From NCBI GenBank assembly GCA_021200995.1, contig JAJQFS010000045.1:16484-80483 (forward strand): a stretch of 64,000 nucleotides of DNA. The letters run 5' to 3'. Positions 1-7,962 of this stretch are shown in pieces (the first letter of the stretch is position 1; each line of letters opens with the position of its first letter). The translations under genes and the position numbers were made by a program. The notes beneath the pieces were generated by a model. The model saw only the letters and a program-made list of their open reading frames with translations. It had not been told where the DNA came from and made no database searches. The stretch is from Lachnospiraceae bacterium. GTDB lineage: Bacteria > Bacillota > Clostridia > Lachnospirales > Lachnospiraceae.

Positions 1-410
1 ATAAACCCTACCTCTACCAGCACGGCCGGCATATAAGTGCGGCGCAGCACCGCAAGGTTCGGCCGCTCATTGACGCCCTGGTTGGCAAAGCCGATGGCTT
101 CCAGCCGGGCGTTTATATTTTCCGCCATGACGGCCGCGCGGGTGTTGCGGGAGTAGACCAGCGTCTCCACACCCGTATACCGCCCCGGAATGGGACTGGA
201 ATTGCGGTGGATGGACACAAAGTAATCCGCGTCCGCAGCATTTCCTTTTTCTGCTTTCTGTGTCGGCGTCTCATAAATGTCAGTTGTTCTTGTATATAAA
301 ACATTGATTCCGTTGTCGCTTAAAATATCTCCGATTGTCAGAGTCAGTCTCAGAACATCGTCTTTTTCCTGGCGTCCTTCATAGACAGCGCCGTAGTCTG
401 CGCCGCCGTG
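1..410 (-). pseudogene. N-acetylmuramoyl-L-alanine amidase, C-terminal fragment (gene split by the element)
   Basis: Read on the minus strand from 410 to the window edge, the frame runs HGGADYGAVYEG, then GRQEKDDVLRL, YTRTTDIYETP, DYFVSIHRNSS and finally VLVEVG. This is the Amidase_3 fold (LytC/CwlD type): a zinc amidase that cuts the amide bond between muramic acid and the stem peptide in peptidoglycan. The second zinc His (SIHRNSS) and the late Glu (VEVG) are present. The gene continues past the left edge. Its first dozen codons lie at 7955-8001, so this half has lost its start and first beta strand. Upstream of the core the frame runs back about 20 codons into the element to a TAG with no ATG; a GTG in VFTVRN is the only possible start. 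It is probably inactive. The homology is clear; inactivity is inferred. Confidence 0.9.
403..410. repeat. Left attachment core (attL), CCGCCGTG
   Basis: This 8-bp sequence is shared with 7955-7962. On the minus strand it reads CACGGCGG, the His-Gly-Gly codons of the amidase zinc motif. To its left the sequence is amidase; to its right (GGGCGGCAG) it is element. Serine recombinases cross over within a short core of this kind, so this fits the recombinase encoded next to it. Confidence 0.85.
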
Positions 411-702
411 GGGCGGCAGTAAATTGCGTACTGTGAACACTTGGCGAATTGGAGCTATAGGCGAACAATGAGCCTAGTGAGAACGTATACCGGACCACTT
501 AGCGAAGCCAAGCCATGGGCGCAGGCTGAGGTTAGTGGGAGCGGTAGTAATTTGTACCGATGTGGTACGTTTGATCTTTTGTAGAAATGGGAAATCTGTT
601 ATTGACAGATTTCAAAATAAATGATAAAGTCTTTTTCAAGAGAAGCGGGTTTTTTACCACTCGGCTATTATGTAGTTCTTGAGTGGGGTGCTCGCTTCTC
701 TT
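411..702. other. Element left-end non-coding region with three hairpins
   Basis: No gene is visible. Three inverted repeats stand out: GTACC/GGTAC at 554-568; GAAATCTGT/ACAGATTTC at 591-613 (9 bp, 5-nt loop); and AAGAGAAGCG/CGCTTCTCTT at 638-647/693-702 with an inner CCACTC/GAGTGG pair. The last hairpin ends directly at the recombinase stop codon and has a short T run on the plus-strand side, so it may terminate transcription. The first 60 bases next to the core probably form half of the recombinase attachment site. Confidence 0.55.
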
Positions 703-2329
703 TTAAATTACTTCTTTCTGTCCAGTGCTTTCACGGGTGCCTGAGAATAAGTGCGCCAGCTCGTCTGAGAAATTGTAAATGATCTGAATCCTGTGATTTT
801 CGTAAACCCTGATTTCATGAACCATTTCCACTACAATGTCACGATCCAGCCGGTCAATGCCCCTAAGCGTGAGCAGCCGCTTCACCCAGGGATTTTCCAT
901 TAGCTGATCGGCGGTCCTGTTTTTCTGTCGGCTTTCCATATCCTCAAGCTGTTTTGTGAACAGTTCTTCTTTTTTTACATAATCTTCTCTGTAAGTGACA
1001 AACTCGTCTTTGGAAATCAGTCCTTCCCGGTAATCCTCGTATACGGCTTTCCTGAGAGCACCTGTCTTTTCCAGTTCGGCCTTTAAACGATTTTTTTCAT
1101 TGTCGTTTTGCCGTTTTAAAAAGTTTTCCTGTGCCTGATTTTGTTTCAGAAGCTCTGTCAGATTGTTCACGTTTCGGATGATCGTATTAAAATCGTTTAA
1201 GATGATTTCCTCAAGGATGGAATAAGGGATTGCGTGAGGTGTACAAAACTCTCTGCCGGACCTCACATAAGTACCGCAGTAATAATGGATGATGTCGTTT
1301 CCATGGCCTGGGTTTCCTCCTTTTTTTTACCAATGATCTGCCGCAGTCGCCGCATTTCAAAAAGCCTGCGAATACCGACACATTGGAATGCAGATCAAGT
1401 TCCCTTGTCCTGCGTTTCAGCAGCTCCTGTGCTTTCTGCCAGGTTTCCGGATCAATAATGGACTCATGTGTATGCTCCACAATAATCCAGTCCTCTTTGT
1501 CCACGCTGCGTTGACGGCCTTTCATCCGCTGGGTTTTCCGGCCTTGTACCATATTGCCGATATACATCTCATTTTTCAGGATGCGGTTCACCGTAGAATA
1601 CGTCCAGTAGGATGTGCTTTCCAGCTTATGGCTGTTGCAGTAATTCTCGCCATTCAGTTTTTTGTACTCGGATGGACACTCGATGCCTTCCTTATTCAAA
1701 ACTCCGGCAATCCTGATCTTCCCATATCCGCTGATGTACATTTGAAAAATCCGGCGCACTACATTCGCGGCGTAATCGTCAATCACCAGCTTGTTTTTGT
1801 CTGTGGGAGATTTCCGATAACCATAGGAGGCGAACGCCCCGATAAATTCCCCGGCCTTCTGCTTGGTCTTCATGGAGGCATGCACCTTCTTTGAAATGTC
1901 TCTGGCGTATTGTTCATTGAAAATATTTTTGATCGGCAGCAGGATGTCATAGGACTGTTTCATGCTGTCAATATTGTCCGTAATGGCGATAAAGCGCACA
2001 TCGTTATCCGGAAAATAGCGCTCCAGATATCTGCCTGTCTCAATATAATCTCTACCAAATCTTGATAAATCTTTAACAATCACGCAGTTTACATTTCCAT
2101 CCTCGATGTCATCCATCATTCTCATGAATGATGGCCGTTGAAAGCTAAGGCCCGTAAATCCGTCGTCCACATAAGTATCGTAGACCACAAATTCATCCTT
2201 GCCCTTCAGAAAATCCGCGATCAGTTTTCTCTGATTTGAGATGCTGTCACTTTCTGCTTTATCACCATCCTCTCTGGATAACCTGATATATTCAGCTACG
2301 TTGAAAAGAGTTTGTTTTTTCGTGGTAAT
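703..2329 (-). pseudogene. TndX-type large serine recombinase, frameshifted in an A8 tract and lacking a standard start
   Basis: This is the integrase/excisionase of the island. The N-terminal resolvase domain carries YIRLSRED (catalytic Ser near 2276-2278), DGFTGLSFQRP, VKDLSRFGRDYIE and NEQYARDIS. The Recombinase domain and zinc ribbon (CGDCGRSL) follow, then a coiled coil (EKNRLKAELEKTG) and the C-terminal tail. Two defects are visible. (1) At about 1321-1328 a run of eight A on the coding strand puts KK into the wrong frame; seven A would join CGDCGRSLVKK to GGNPG...YYCGTYVRSG, giving 541 residues. (2) Between the upstream stop at 2336-2338 and the catalytic Ser there is no ATG, GTG or TTG. 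The only initiator-like codon is ATT at 2329; the first in-frame ATG (2188) lies after the catalytic Ser. It is a pseudogene, or it is rescued by slippage and a non-standard start. Confidence 0.85.
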
Positions 2330-2520
2330 GACCTTTCAACCGCTGTCCCTGTGGTCATTGTACCGCAGGAAGCGACATTTTCCAATTCATTTTTGAGGGA
2401 TTCATCTGTTTTCCGCAAATGCGTCTGGATCAGACGGCGGAGCATTTCCTCTGGAGTGCAGCGGGAGAGGAATTCTCGTTCAACTATATACGATATTTTT
2501 TCCGATTTCTTTTCTCTCAC
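2296..2520 (-). CDS. Small hypothetical protein overlapping the recombinase start
   Basis: This 74-residue, charged protein begins MREKKSEKISYIVEREFLS and ends PRKNKLFST. It has no membrane segment; the segment SRCTPEEMLRRLIQTHLRK looks helical. Small genes of this sort often sit just upstream of TndX-family recombinases and overlap their start, as here (overlap about 34 nt up to the ATT at 2329). I do not recognise a function; a recombination accessory or regulatory role is only a guess from position. An alternative is that its C-terminal codons once belonged to the recombinase N-terminus through a frameshift. Confidence 0.5.
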   Translation of the reverse strand: MREKKSEKISYIVEREFLSRCTPEEMLRRLIQTHLRKTDESLKNELENVASCGTMTTGTAVERSLPRKNKLFST

Positions 2521-3047
2521 CTGATGTCTCCCGTTTCTTCATCTGTAAAACATATGGGGCAGAGCTTATCCCATATACGTCCTTATTTGTTCTTGAAAAG
2601 AACACTTTAGAAAACCATATTTCGGGGAAAAGGGTGTTTTTATTGCAGCGGTGGAAAGGTTCATATCGCTGCGGTATAATATTGGCGGGAAAAATTTTTC
2701 AAAAAAATTTTGAGGTTTTGGCAACCTGCGGCGAAAAAAGGTACTTATAGGGTGAAAAGGCCTTTCAGTTCGTTGCGAGGAGGTGAATACGTAGATGAAC
2801 AAGCCCATCCGATTACACGCATACCGTATATAGCTTTAAACGTGGTGGCTCAAATGATTATTACTTACAATGGTCACTTACAGCTAATAAATCAGAAGCT
2901 TTTCCGGGTTCTCTTGACCATTGCAGTTTAGAGTGATATAATACACATATGCTTTGTACTGTAAATGTAGGTTCTACGACAAATCAATGACAAATATGGG
3001 CTGACAATGCAGTAAATTTGCCATAAGTTTAGAAAGGAATTGATGCT
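2521..3047. other. 527-bp intergenic region of the element with a leader-like segment
   Basis: No convincing full-length gene is present. A very strong ribosome site (GAGGAGGTGA) precedes a 12-codon reading frame, ATG at 2795 to TAG at 2831-2833, encoding MNKPIRLHAYRI. It could be a leader peptide or the stump of a deleted gene. A TATAAT lies at 2675-2680 without a good -35. An A/T-rich palindrome (AAAAATTTTT...AAAATTTT) sits near 2691-2712. The region ends in the promoter at 2914-2942. Confidence 0.4.
2914..2942 (+). promoter_or_regulatory. Sigma-70-type promoter for the small membrane protein genes
   Basis: TTGACC at 2914-2919 and a perfect TATAAT at 2937-2942 are separated by 17 bp. The expected transcription start is about 100 bp upstream of the ATG at 3048. 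Confidence 0.75.
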
Positions 3048-3284
3048 ATGAATACTGAGCATATATCAAATCAAGGTAACAAAAGTATCTACTGCTGTTC
3101 ACATATATTAATCGGAATCTTTAACATTGTTGTTTTTATATGTGGAACATTTTTGCTTACAATCAACCTTTTCTTTTCAGGCGACAATTTTAGCATGTAC
3201 ATTACATATATTGCCCTTATCATGTTGATTGTACCAACACTTTACTATCTGTTTTTATTGATTAAAAGTGCGAAATGGAAATAA
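3048..3284 (+). CDS. Small membrane protein, unknown function
   Basis: This 78-residue protein has two predicted transmembrane segments: SHILIGIFNIVVFICGTFLL at about residues 18-37, and IALIMLIVPTLYYLFLLI at about residues 55-72. A positively charged tail (KSAKWK) follows. A good ribosome site (AGAAAGGA) lies 8 nt before the ATG. The codon use is very A+T-rich compared with the host backbone, which supports acquisition with the element. I do not recognise the family. Together with the next small membrane protein it could form an accessory pair, but nothing in the sequence shows what it does. Confidence 0.6.
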   Translation: MNTEHISNQGNKSIYCCSHILIGIFNIVVFICGTFLLTINLFFSGDNFSMYITYIALIMLIVPTLYYLFLLIKSAKWK

Positions 3285-3421
3285 GCTTATATGCAGACTG
3301 CACTGAGCTTTTGAGATATCGGGCTTTGTTTTTTCCCATAACAATCCCGACAAAAACACAACATCGTCAACGATTATAAGCGTAAGTGGGAAAATAATTA
3401 TCAAAAAAGGGGTACAGGACA

Positions 3422-3742
3422 ATGAATAAAAAGCAAAATATTCTGAAAATCGTACAACTCATATCCGCTGTTGCCTTAATCGTTTCAGTTTTTGTAGCGA
3501 TTGATTTAGGTATCAATTATGCATCGGCACTTGTCCCAGCTTTGAATGATGGAATGGGATTTAGAAGTATTTTACATGGCTTCTTGAGAATATTTGGAGA
3601 TGGTGTCATGCAGTTAGAAGATTTTTTCTTTGCGTTTGAAAAATCCTTATGGATTGCTTTCTTCATAATGGTGGAGAATATTGTGCTTGCTTTGTATATC
3701 CGATACCATAAGCCAAAAGGGACAGACGAACAACTGAAATAA
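3422..3742 (+). CDS. Small membrane protein, possibly DUF2975-like
   Basis: This 106-residue protein has two hydrophobic segments: IVQLISAVALIVSVFVAIDL (about residues 10-29) and SLWIAFFIMVENIVLALYI (about residues 74-92), separated by an aromatic, glycine-rich stretch. A ribosome site (AAAAAGGGG) lies upstream. The layout vaguely resembles small DUF2975-type membrane proteins that usually accompany a short HTH regulator, but no such regulator is next to it and the match is weak. It is A+T-rich like its neighbour and probably shares the promoter at 2914-2942. Confidence 0.5.
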   Translation: MNKKQNILKIVQLISAVALIVSVFVAIDLGINYASALVPALNDGMGFRSILHGFLRIFGDGVMQLEDFFFAFEKSLWIAFFIMVENIVLALYIRYHKPKGTDEQLK

Positions 3743-3795
3743 AATCATATGGGCGGTTAAGCATTCTTGGGCTTAAGCACCTTGTCTGCCGTAAA

Positions 3796-3858
3796 GCAAA
3801 ACAGGCGGCGGCTGTCAACGGCGGGCGTATGCCCGTTGACTGCCGTTGCCTGTTTTGC
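3796..3858. terminator. Long imperfect inverted repeat in the element (terminator or structured site)
   Basis: The left arm starts GCAAAACAGGC and contains GTCAACGG. The right arm contains CCCGTTGAC and ends GCCTGTTTTGC. The outer 11 bp pair perfectly and the tip is GTAT. It lies between the membrane-protein genes and the helicase promoter, so termination is the simplest reading. Its size would also fit a protein- or RNA-level structure. Confidence 0.55.
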
Positions 3859-4074
3859 TATCTTCCCTTTAGCGGTACGGAATAGCGGTGGGACTACCAT
3901 CCCTGTCTGTGTTTTATTTCCCGCTTCTTTAATAACCATGAGCATTTGCACATGGATTATACACCAGCAAAAGCGATAAGGTTTTTCGCTTATGTCTTAT
4001 TTCATATACTGTGAAAAAAATAAAAGCACACTTCAAATACGCATTCATTACACATTCAAAATCTTCAGAATTTA

Positions 4075-4103
4075 TTGCAACAATTTCATCTTGAAGTTAT
4101 AAT
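4075..4103 (+). promoter_or_regulatory. Promoter of the primase-helicase gene
   Basis: TTGCAA at 4075-4080, 17-bp spacing, perfect TATAAT at 4098-4103. The ATG at 4143 follows after about 33 nt of leader containing AAGGAGAAGG as ribosome site. Confidence 0.75.
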
Positions 4104-4142
4104 TACGAAAGTTGCATTGCCATAAACAAACAAGGAGAAGGA

Positions 4143-7127
4143 ATGAGCCAGAAGGAATCCTCACAGAACCATACAGATGAGATTGAAGAATTGCAATCCA
4201 GGATACAGATACTGGAGAATGAGAACCGACTTCTGAAGGAACGCCTTGAAGAAAGTGGTGTTTCATATACAGATATTATATCCGGTGTCGATAATGCTTC
4301 CGTGGCTCTGTACGATCCGAACCAGGGCGCCCGTATCAGGAAATTTGAGATTACGGATAAGGTCGCAAATGATTTTTTTATGATGTTCTGTCGCGGAAGA
4401 AAAGATGTGTATGAGCTTCGCTATACCAATCCCAGGACAGGGAAAACTGGTTATTATACACAATGCTTTAACCGTTGGGATCAAAGCTGCCATATGCAGC
4501 AAAAAGACGGGGTTCGATGCAGAGATTGTGAACTAAGGGCATATAAACCGATCACGCTGTCTCTCATCAGGGCGCATATGATTGGAGCAGATCCTAACGG
4601 AAATGATGTGGTAGCAATATATCCTATGCACGAAAATAATCTTTGCCAACTGCTCGTATTTGATTTTGATAATCATGCAAAGGGCGCGGAGCAGGAAGAT
4701 TACGCGAACGTTGATGACAGCTGGAAAGAGGAAATCAATGCCTTGCGGCGCATTTGTAAAAATCTGGATGTGGATGCCGTGGTGGAACGGTCAAGGTCGG
4801 GGAATGGCGCGCACCTGTGGATATTTTTTAAGGAAATGGTTCCGGCCAGATTAGCGAGAAGATTTGGATTTGCGCTGCTTGAGAAGGGAGCGGAATCTGT
4901 CAATCTTAAGTCGTTTAAGTACTATGATCGTATGATACCGACGCAGGATACTCTTCCGGAGGGCGGGCTTGGGAATGTGATTGCACTTCCTCTGCAGGGG
5001 CTGGCTCTGAAAAAGGGAAATAGTGCTTTCGTTGATGAAAACTGGAATGCGTACGAGGATCAGTTGAAAGTACTTGCCGGCACAAAACGATTAACCAGAC
5101 AGACACTGGAAGATTATCTTTCCTTATGGTACAGCGCGGAAAATATTGGTGAAGATGACGGGAATGATTCTCCATGGGATAAAAATTCTGAGTTTGACGC
5201 AGGCGGGGTGAAGGGAGTTGTACATATCGTGCTGGCGGATCGTATTTATATAGATTCCTCCGGAATGTCCAATAAGGTAAAAAGACAGCTTCGGCGTATG
5301 GCGACATTTTCAAATAAGCAGTATTTTCAGAATCAGGCAATGGATATGCCAAATTATGATGAATGCAGGTTTATTTATCTTGGAAGTGATGAAGGAAAAT
5401 ATATTGTCCTGCCGCGTGGCCTCAGGGAGAAAATCCTGCAGAAATTTGATAATGCAAGGATCAGATATGATATTGAGGATAAGAGGACGGATGGCCACAG
5501 AATTCATGTTACATTTAAGGGAAGCTTAAGAGAGTCACAGATACCGGCCGTAGAAACCATGCTTGAAAATGAAACAGGTATACTGCATGCGGCAACTGCT
5601 TTTGGCAAGACAGTGGTATGCTGCGATATGATTGCAAGAAGAGGTGTAAATACTTTAATTCTTGTGGACCGAGCGGATCCGATGAATCAATGGCTAAAAC
5701 GTTTGGAGAAATTCCTGGACATCGATGAGGAATTGCCGGAATATAAAACAAAAACTGGACAGACGAGGAAAAGAAAATCTTTGATCGGAAATCTCCAGGG
5801 AAATCATGATACCCTGACCGGTATTGTGGATGTGGCAATGATCCGATCCCTAAAAAGGAAAGATGGTTTTCATCCGCTGCTTAAGGAGTACACGCAGGTA
5901 TATTTTGACGAATGTCACCATGCTGCCTCTGACAGTGCGATAGAGGTGTTACAGGAAATTAATGCAAAGTATGTATATGGGGTTACTGCGACACCGAAAC
6001 GTGGTGATGGGAAAGAAAAAATAAATGAGTTCCTACTTGGACCAATCAGGTACAGATTTACGGCAAAGGACAGAGCCAGGGAGCAGAATATTGATCATCT
6101 GGTATACCCGCGTTTTACCCGGACAGTAAAGCCCCATCATTTGTCTGCGGCACCATATGGTAATGATGCCTATGAATTGATAAGAAACAATGACGTCAGG
6201 GATGAACAGATCATCAGGGATGTGGCGGATTGCGTGAAGGCAGGCAGAACTCCAGTCGTATTGACGAAATATGTTGACCATGCAAAGAAACTGTCTGACA
6301 GGCTGAAAAAATATGCCGACAGACTGATCTTACTTACAGGTTCCAACGGAACGAAAGCGCGCAGGGCACAGGTGGATGAGCTTAACGCGGTGGAAGCATC
6401 GGAGAGCCTTATTCTGGTGGGAACAGGATCGTTACTTGGTGAGGGTTTTGACTATCCGAGACTTGATACATTGTTTATGGCGACTCCGGTCTCCGGAGAA
6501 AATGTTGTGGAACAGTATGTCGGACGTTTGAACAGGGATTATGACGGGAAAGAAAACGTTATTGTTTATGATTATGTAGACAGCCATATTCCAAAGTTCG
6601 ATAAAATGTATGCCGCCAGGCTCAGGGCATATAAGAAAATCGGATATGAAATCTGTGTCAGTATGGATGGAGAAAAACAGAAGGCAAATGCAATCTACGA
6701 TATAGAATCATATGCGGAAATATACTGGAAAGATCTTGAAGAGGCCAGAGAAGAAGTTATAATATCCAGCCCCAGATTAAACAATCAGAAGGTGAACTGT
6801 ATCATTTCTGTGCTTGAAAGGCGACAGGAGTCAGGCCTTAAAGTTACGATTGTTACCTGGCACCCCGATGCCTATATGTATGGCAGGGATGATGTACGAA
6901 TGGAACTTATGGAAAGACTTCGGAAAGCGGGATTTGAGATCCGCCTTATGGAGAATTCCTGTGAGCATTATGCGGTGATTGATCATGAAATTGTCTGGTA
7001 TGGAAGTATGAACTTGCTGTCAAAAGAAGATGCTGAGGATAATCTGATGAGAGTCTGCAGCAAAGAAATTGCGGCGGAACTTTTGGAGATGACCTTTGGT
7101 ACTGAACATATTATGCAGAAATGGTGA
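4143..7127 (+). CDS. TOTE-type conflict protein: archaeo-eukaryotic primase, SF2 helicase and PLD-like domain
   Basis: The protein has 994 residues. A short coiled coil (residues 10-40) is followed by an archaeo-eukaryotic primase (AEP) domain with LLVFDFDNH (about 170-176, metal-binding DxD) and SGNGAHLW (about 219-226, the conserved His). A superfamily 2 helicase follows with ATAFGKT (Walker A, about 483), DECHH (Walker B, about 588), TATPKR (about 615) and QYVGRLNR (motif VI, about 790). The C-terminal domain is phospholipase D-like, with HYAVIDHEIVWYGSMN (about 940); the Lys of the canonical HxK is Ala here. This domain order is what I remember for proteins of TOTE conflict systems, which are thought to act against invading nucleic acids. 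The start fits a strong ribosome site. It has its own promoter and is the largest gene of the island. The antiviral role is inferred; the domain calls are firm. Confidence 0.85.
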   Translation: MSQKESSQNHTDEIEELQSRIQILENENRLLKERLEESGVSYTDIISGVDNASVALYDPNQGARIRKFEITDKVANDFFMMFCRGRKDVYELRYTNPRTGKTGYYTQCFNRWDQSCHMQQKDGVRCRDCELRAYKPITLSLIRAHMIGADPNGNDVVAIYPMHENNLCQLLVFDFDNHAKGAEQEDYANVDDSWKEEINALRRICKNLDVDAVVERSRSGNGAHLWIFFKEMVPARLARRFGFALLEKGAESVNLKSFKYYDRMIPTQDTLPEGGLGNVIALPLQGLALKKGNSAFVDENWNAYEDQLKVLAGTKRLTRQTLEDYLSLWYSAENIGEDDGNDSPWDKNSEFDAGGVKGVVHIVLADRIYIDSSGMSNKVKRQLRRMATFSNKQYFQNQAMDMPNYDECRFIYLGSDEGKYIVLPRGLREKILQKFDNARIRYDIEDKRTDGHRIHVTFKGSLRESQIPAVETMLENETGILHAATAFGKTVVCCDMIARRGVNTLILVDRADPMNQWLKRLEKFLDIDEELPEYKTKTGQTRKRKSLIGNLQGNHDTLTGIVDVAMIRSLKRKDGFHPLLKEYTQVYFDECHHAASDSAIEVLQEINAKYVYGVTATPKRGDGKEKINEFLLGPIRYRFTAKDRAREQNIDHLVYPRFTRTVKPHHLSAAPYGNDAYELIRNNDVRDEQIIRDVADCVKAGRTPVVLTKYVDHAKKLSDRLKKYADRLILLTGSNGTKARRAQVDELNAVEASESLILVGTGSLLGEGFDYPRLDTLFMATPVSGENVVEQYVGRLNRDYDGKENVIVYDYVDSHIPKFDKMYAARLRAYKKIGYEICVSMDGEKQKANAIYDIESYAEIYWKDLEEAREEVIISSPRLNNQKVNCIISVLERRQESGLKVTIVTWHPDAYMYGRDDVRMELMERLRKAGFEIRLMENSCEHYAVIDHEIVWYGSMNLLSKEDAEDNLMRVCSKEIAAELLEMTFGTEHIMQKW

Positions 7128-7185
7128 TGGTCTATGCGTGAAGATAAATGAGATTCAAAACTCAAAAATCTGTATTTAATGCTTC

Positions 7186-7214
7186 TTCACAAAACAGACA
7201 GGATAGATTATAAT
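7186..7214 (+). promoter_or_regulatory. Promoter of the toxin-antitoxin operon
   Basis: TTCACA at 7186-7191, 17-bp spacing, perfect TATAAT at 7209-7214. It rules out an ATG at 7179 as the antitoxin start, because that codon lies upstream of the promoter. Confidence 0.7.
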
Positions 7215-7262
7215 GTAGCCAAAGGCAGGACAATGAAAGATTTTAAAGCAGGAGGTTTCCTT

Positions 7263-7505
7263 ATGAGTACAATAGAAGCAACCATGTCCATGATGGAAGT
7301 AATGCCGGAAGAGGCAAGAATAAAGGTGATGAAGTATACGCAGCAGCTCTTTACGTCCAGAAAACCGGCGAATCCATTTGTCCCGTTGACAACAGATCAA
7401 ATTCTTTCAGATCTTGATGAAGCACATCGTCAAATCGAGGACGGAAAGGGCATTCCGGCTGACGAGGCCATGGCAGAGATGGGGAGGCGGCATGGATTCA
7501 TTTAA
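7263..7505 (+). CDS. Antitoxin of a RelE/ParE-type toxin-antitoxin pair
   Basis: This 80-residue acidic protein starts at ATG 7263, seven bases after GGAGG and downstream of a good promoter. It begins MSTIEATMSMMEVMPEEA and ends ADEAMAEMGRRHGFI. It lies directly upstream of, and overlaps by 14 nt, a gene for a RelE/ParE-fold protein, the standard layout of type II systems in which the first protein binds and neutralises the toxin and represses the operon. I do not recognise the DNA-binding domain family. Its role in keeping the island in the host population is inferred from the partner and position. Confidence 0.7.
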   Translation: MSTIEATMSMMEVMPEEARIKVMKYTQQLFTSRKPANPFVPLTTDQILSDLDEAHRQIEDGKGIPADEAMAEMGRRHGFI

Positions 7506-7821
7506 TGTGATTATGGCTCCACGTGCCTGGAATCAGTTAAATGAGTTTGTGGATTATATTCAGTTTACGTTGCTGAACGAACAGGCAACGGAAAGTGTTT
7601 ACAATGACGCCCTGGAAACGATAGAAAAGCTCAGAATTGCCGCGGACAGTCTGCAATATTGCAGAAATTCCAGACTCAGAAAAAGGGGATACCGCGCGAT
7701 AAATTTCAGGCGCCATCAATATCTGATGCTGTATTTGGTGAGCGGCAGAAATGTTTATATTGAGGCGGTATATCATCAGCAACAGGATTATGAGAACACA
7801 TTTGCAGAGACATTGAACTGA
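7492..7821 (+). CDS. RelE/ParE family toxin
   Basis: This 109-residue basic protein begins MDSFNVIMAPRAWNQLNEFV and contains LRKRGYRAINFRRHQYLMLY and YIEAVYHQQQDYENTF. This is the RelE/ParE pattern: an N-terminal helical hairpin, then a beta sheet ending in V-Y-H-x-x-Q-D-Y. Members either cut mRNA on the ribosome (RelE) or poison gyrase (ParE); the sequence alone does not decide. The start at 7492 gives a 14-nt overlap with the antitoxin and the usual length. It is the last gene before the right end of the island, a common place for stabilising modules. Confidence 0.8.
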   Translation: MDSFNVIMAPRAWNQLNEFVDYIQFTLLNEQATESVYNDALETIEKLRIAADSLQYCRNSRLRKRGYRAINFRRHQYLMLYLVSGRNVYIEAVYHQQQDYENTFAETLN

Positions 7822-7954
7822 GATATTATAAAAAGGCCTCGCTGTCAGTTCAGAGGAAAGTTGATGGAAGGTCGTACGAATTATATTACCACCTGGGCAG
7901 TCGTTTCTTTCAGGGACAGCGGCTGCCTTTCTTTTATTTTTCCGCAACTGACTT

Positions 7955-7962
7955 CCGCCGTG
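7955..7962. repeat. Right attachment core (attR), CCGCCGTG
   Basis: Identical to 403-410. To the left lies element sequence (CGCAACTGACTT); to the right is amidase (CCCCGCGTCC). Joining 1-402 directly to this core and what follows rebuilds the native codons of DAGHGGADYG on the minus strand. Confidence 0.85.

Larger units (their letters stand above)
403..7962. mobile_element. 7.55-kb integrated genomic island with a large serine recombinase, a primase-helicase and a toxin-antitoxin pair
   Basis: The boundaries come from the interrupted amidase gene. The N-terminal part (7989 down to 7955) reads MATVILDAGHGG and the C-terminal part (410 down to 1) begins HGGADYGAVYEG. Both share the 8-bp core CCGCCGTG, and deleting one core plus the interior joins them in frame. 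The interior carries a TndX-type recombinase at the left end, two small membrane proteins, a TOTE-like primase-helicase and a RelE/ParE-type toxin-antitoxin pair. I see no relaxase, coupling ATPase, replication initiator or phage structural gene, so it is an integrative island and not a self-transmissible ICE. Its interior looks more A+T-rich than the flanks. The recombinase looks damaged, so the element may now be fixed in place. Confidence 0.9.

Noticed and set aside
1211..2188. Recombinase called as two separate complete genes (703-1266 and 1211-2188)
   Set aside because: Both parts are one recombinase: the zinc ribbon is cut in the A8 run and the two frames join when one base is removed. 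The 2188 start also omits the catalytic Ser.
403..7962. Complete prophage or self-transmissible ICE
   Set aside because: There are no capsid, tail, portal, relaxase, VirB4/VirD4 or replication initiator genes in the 7.5 kb.
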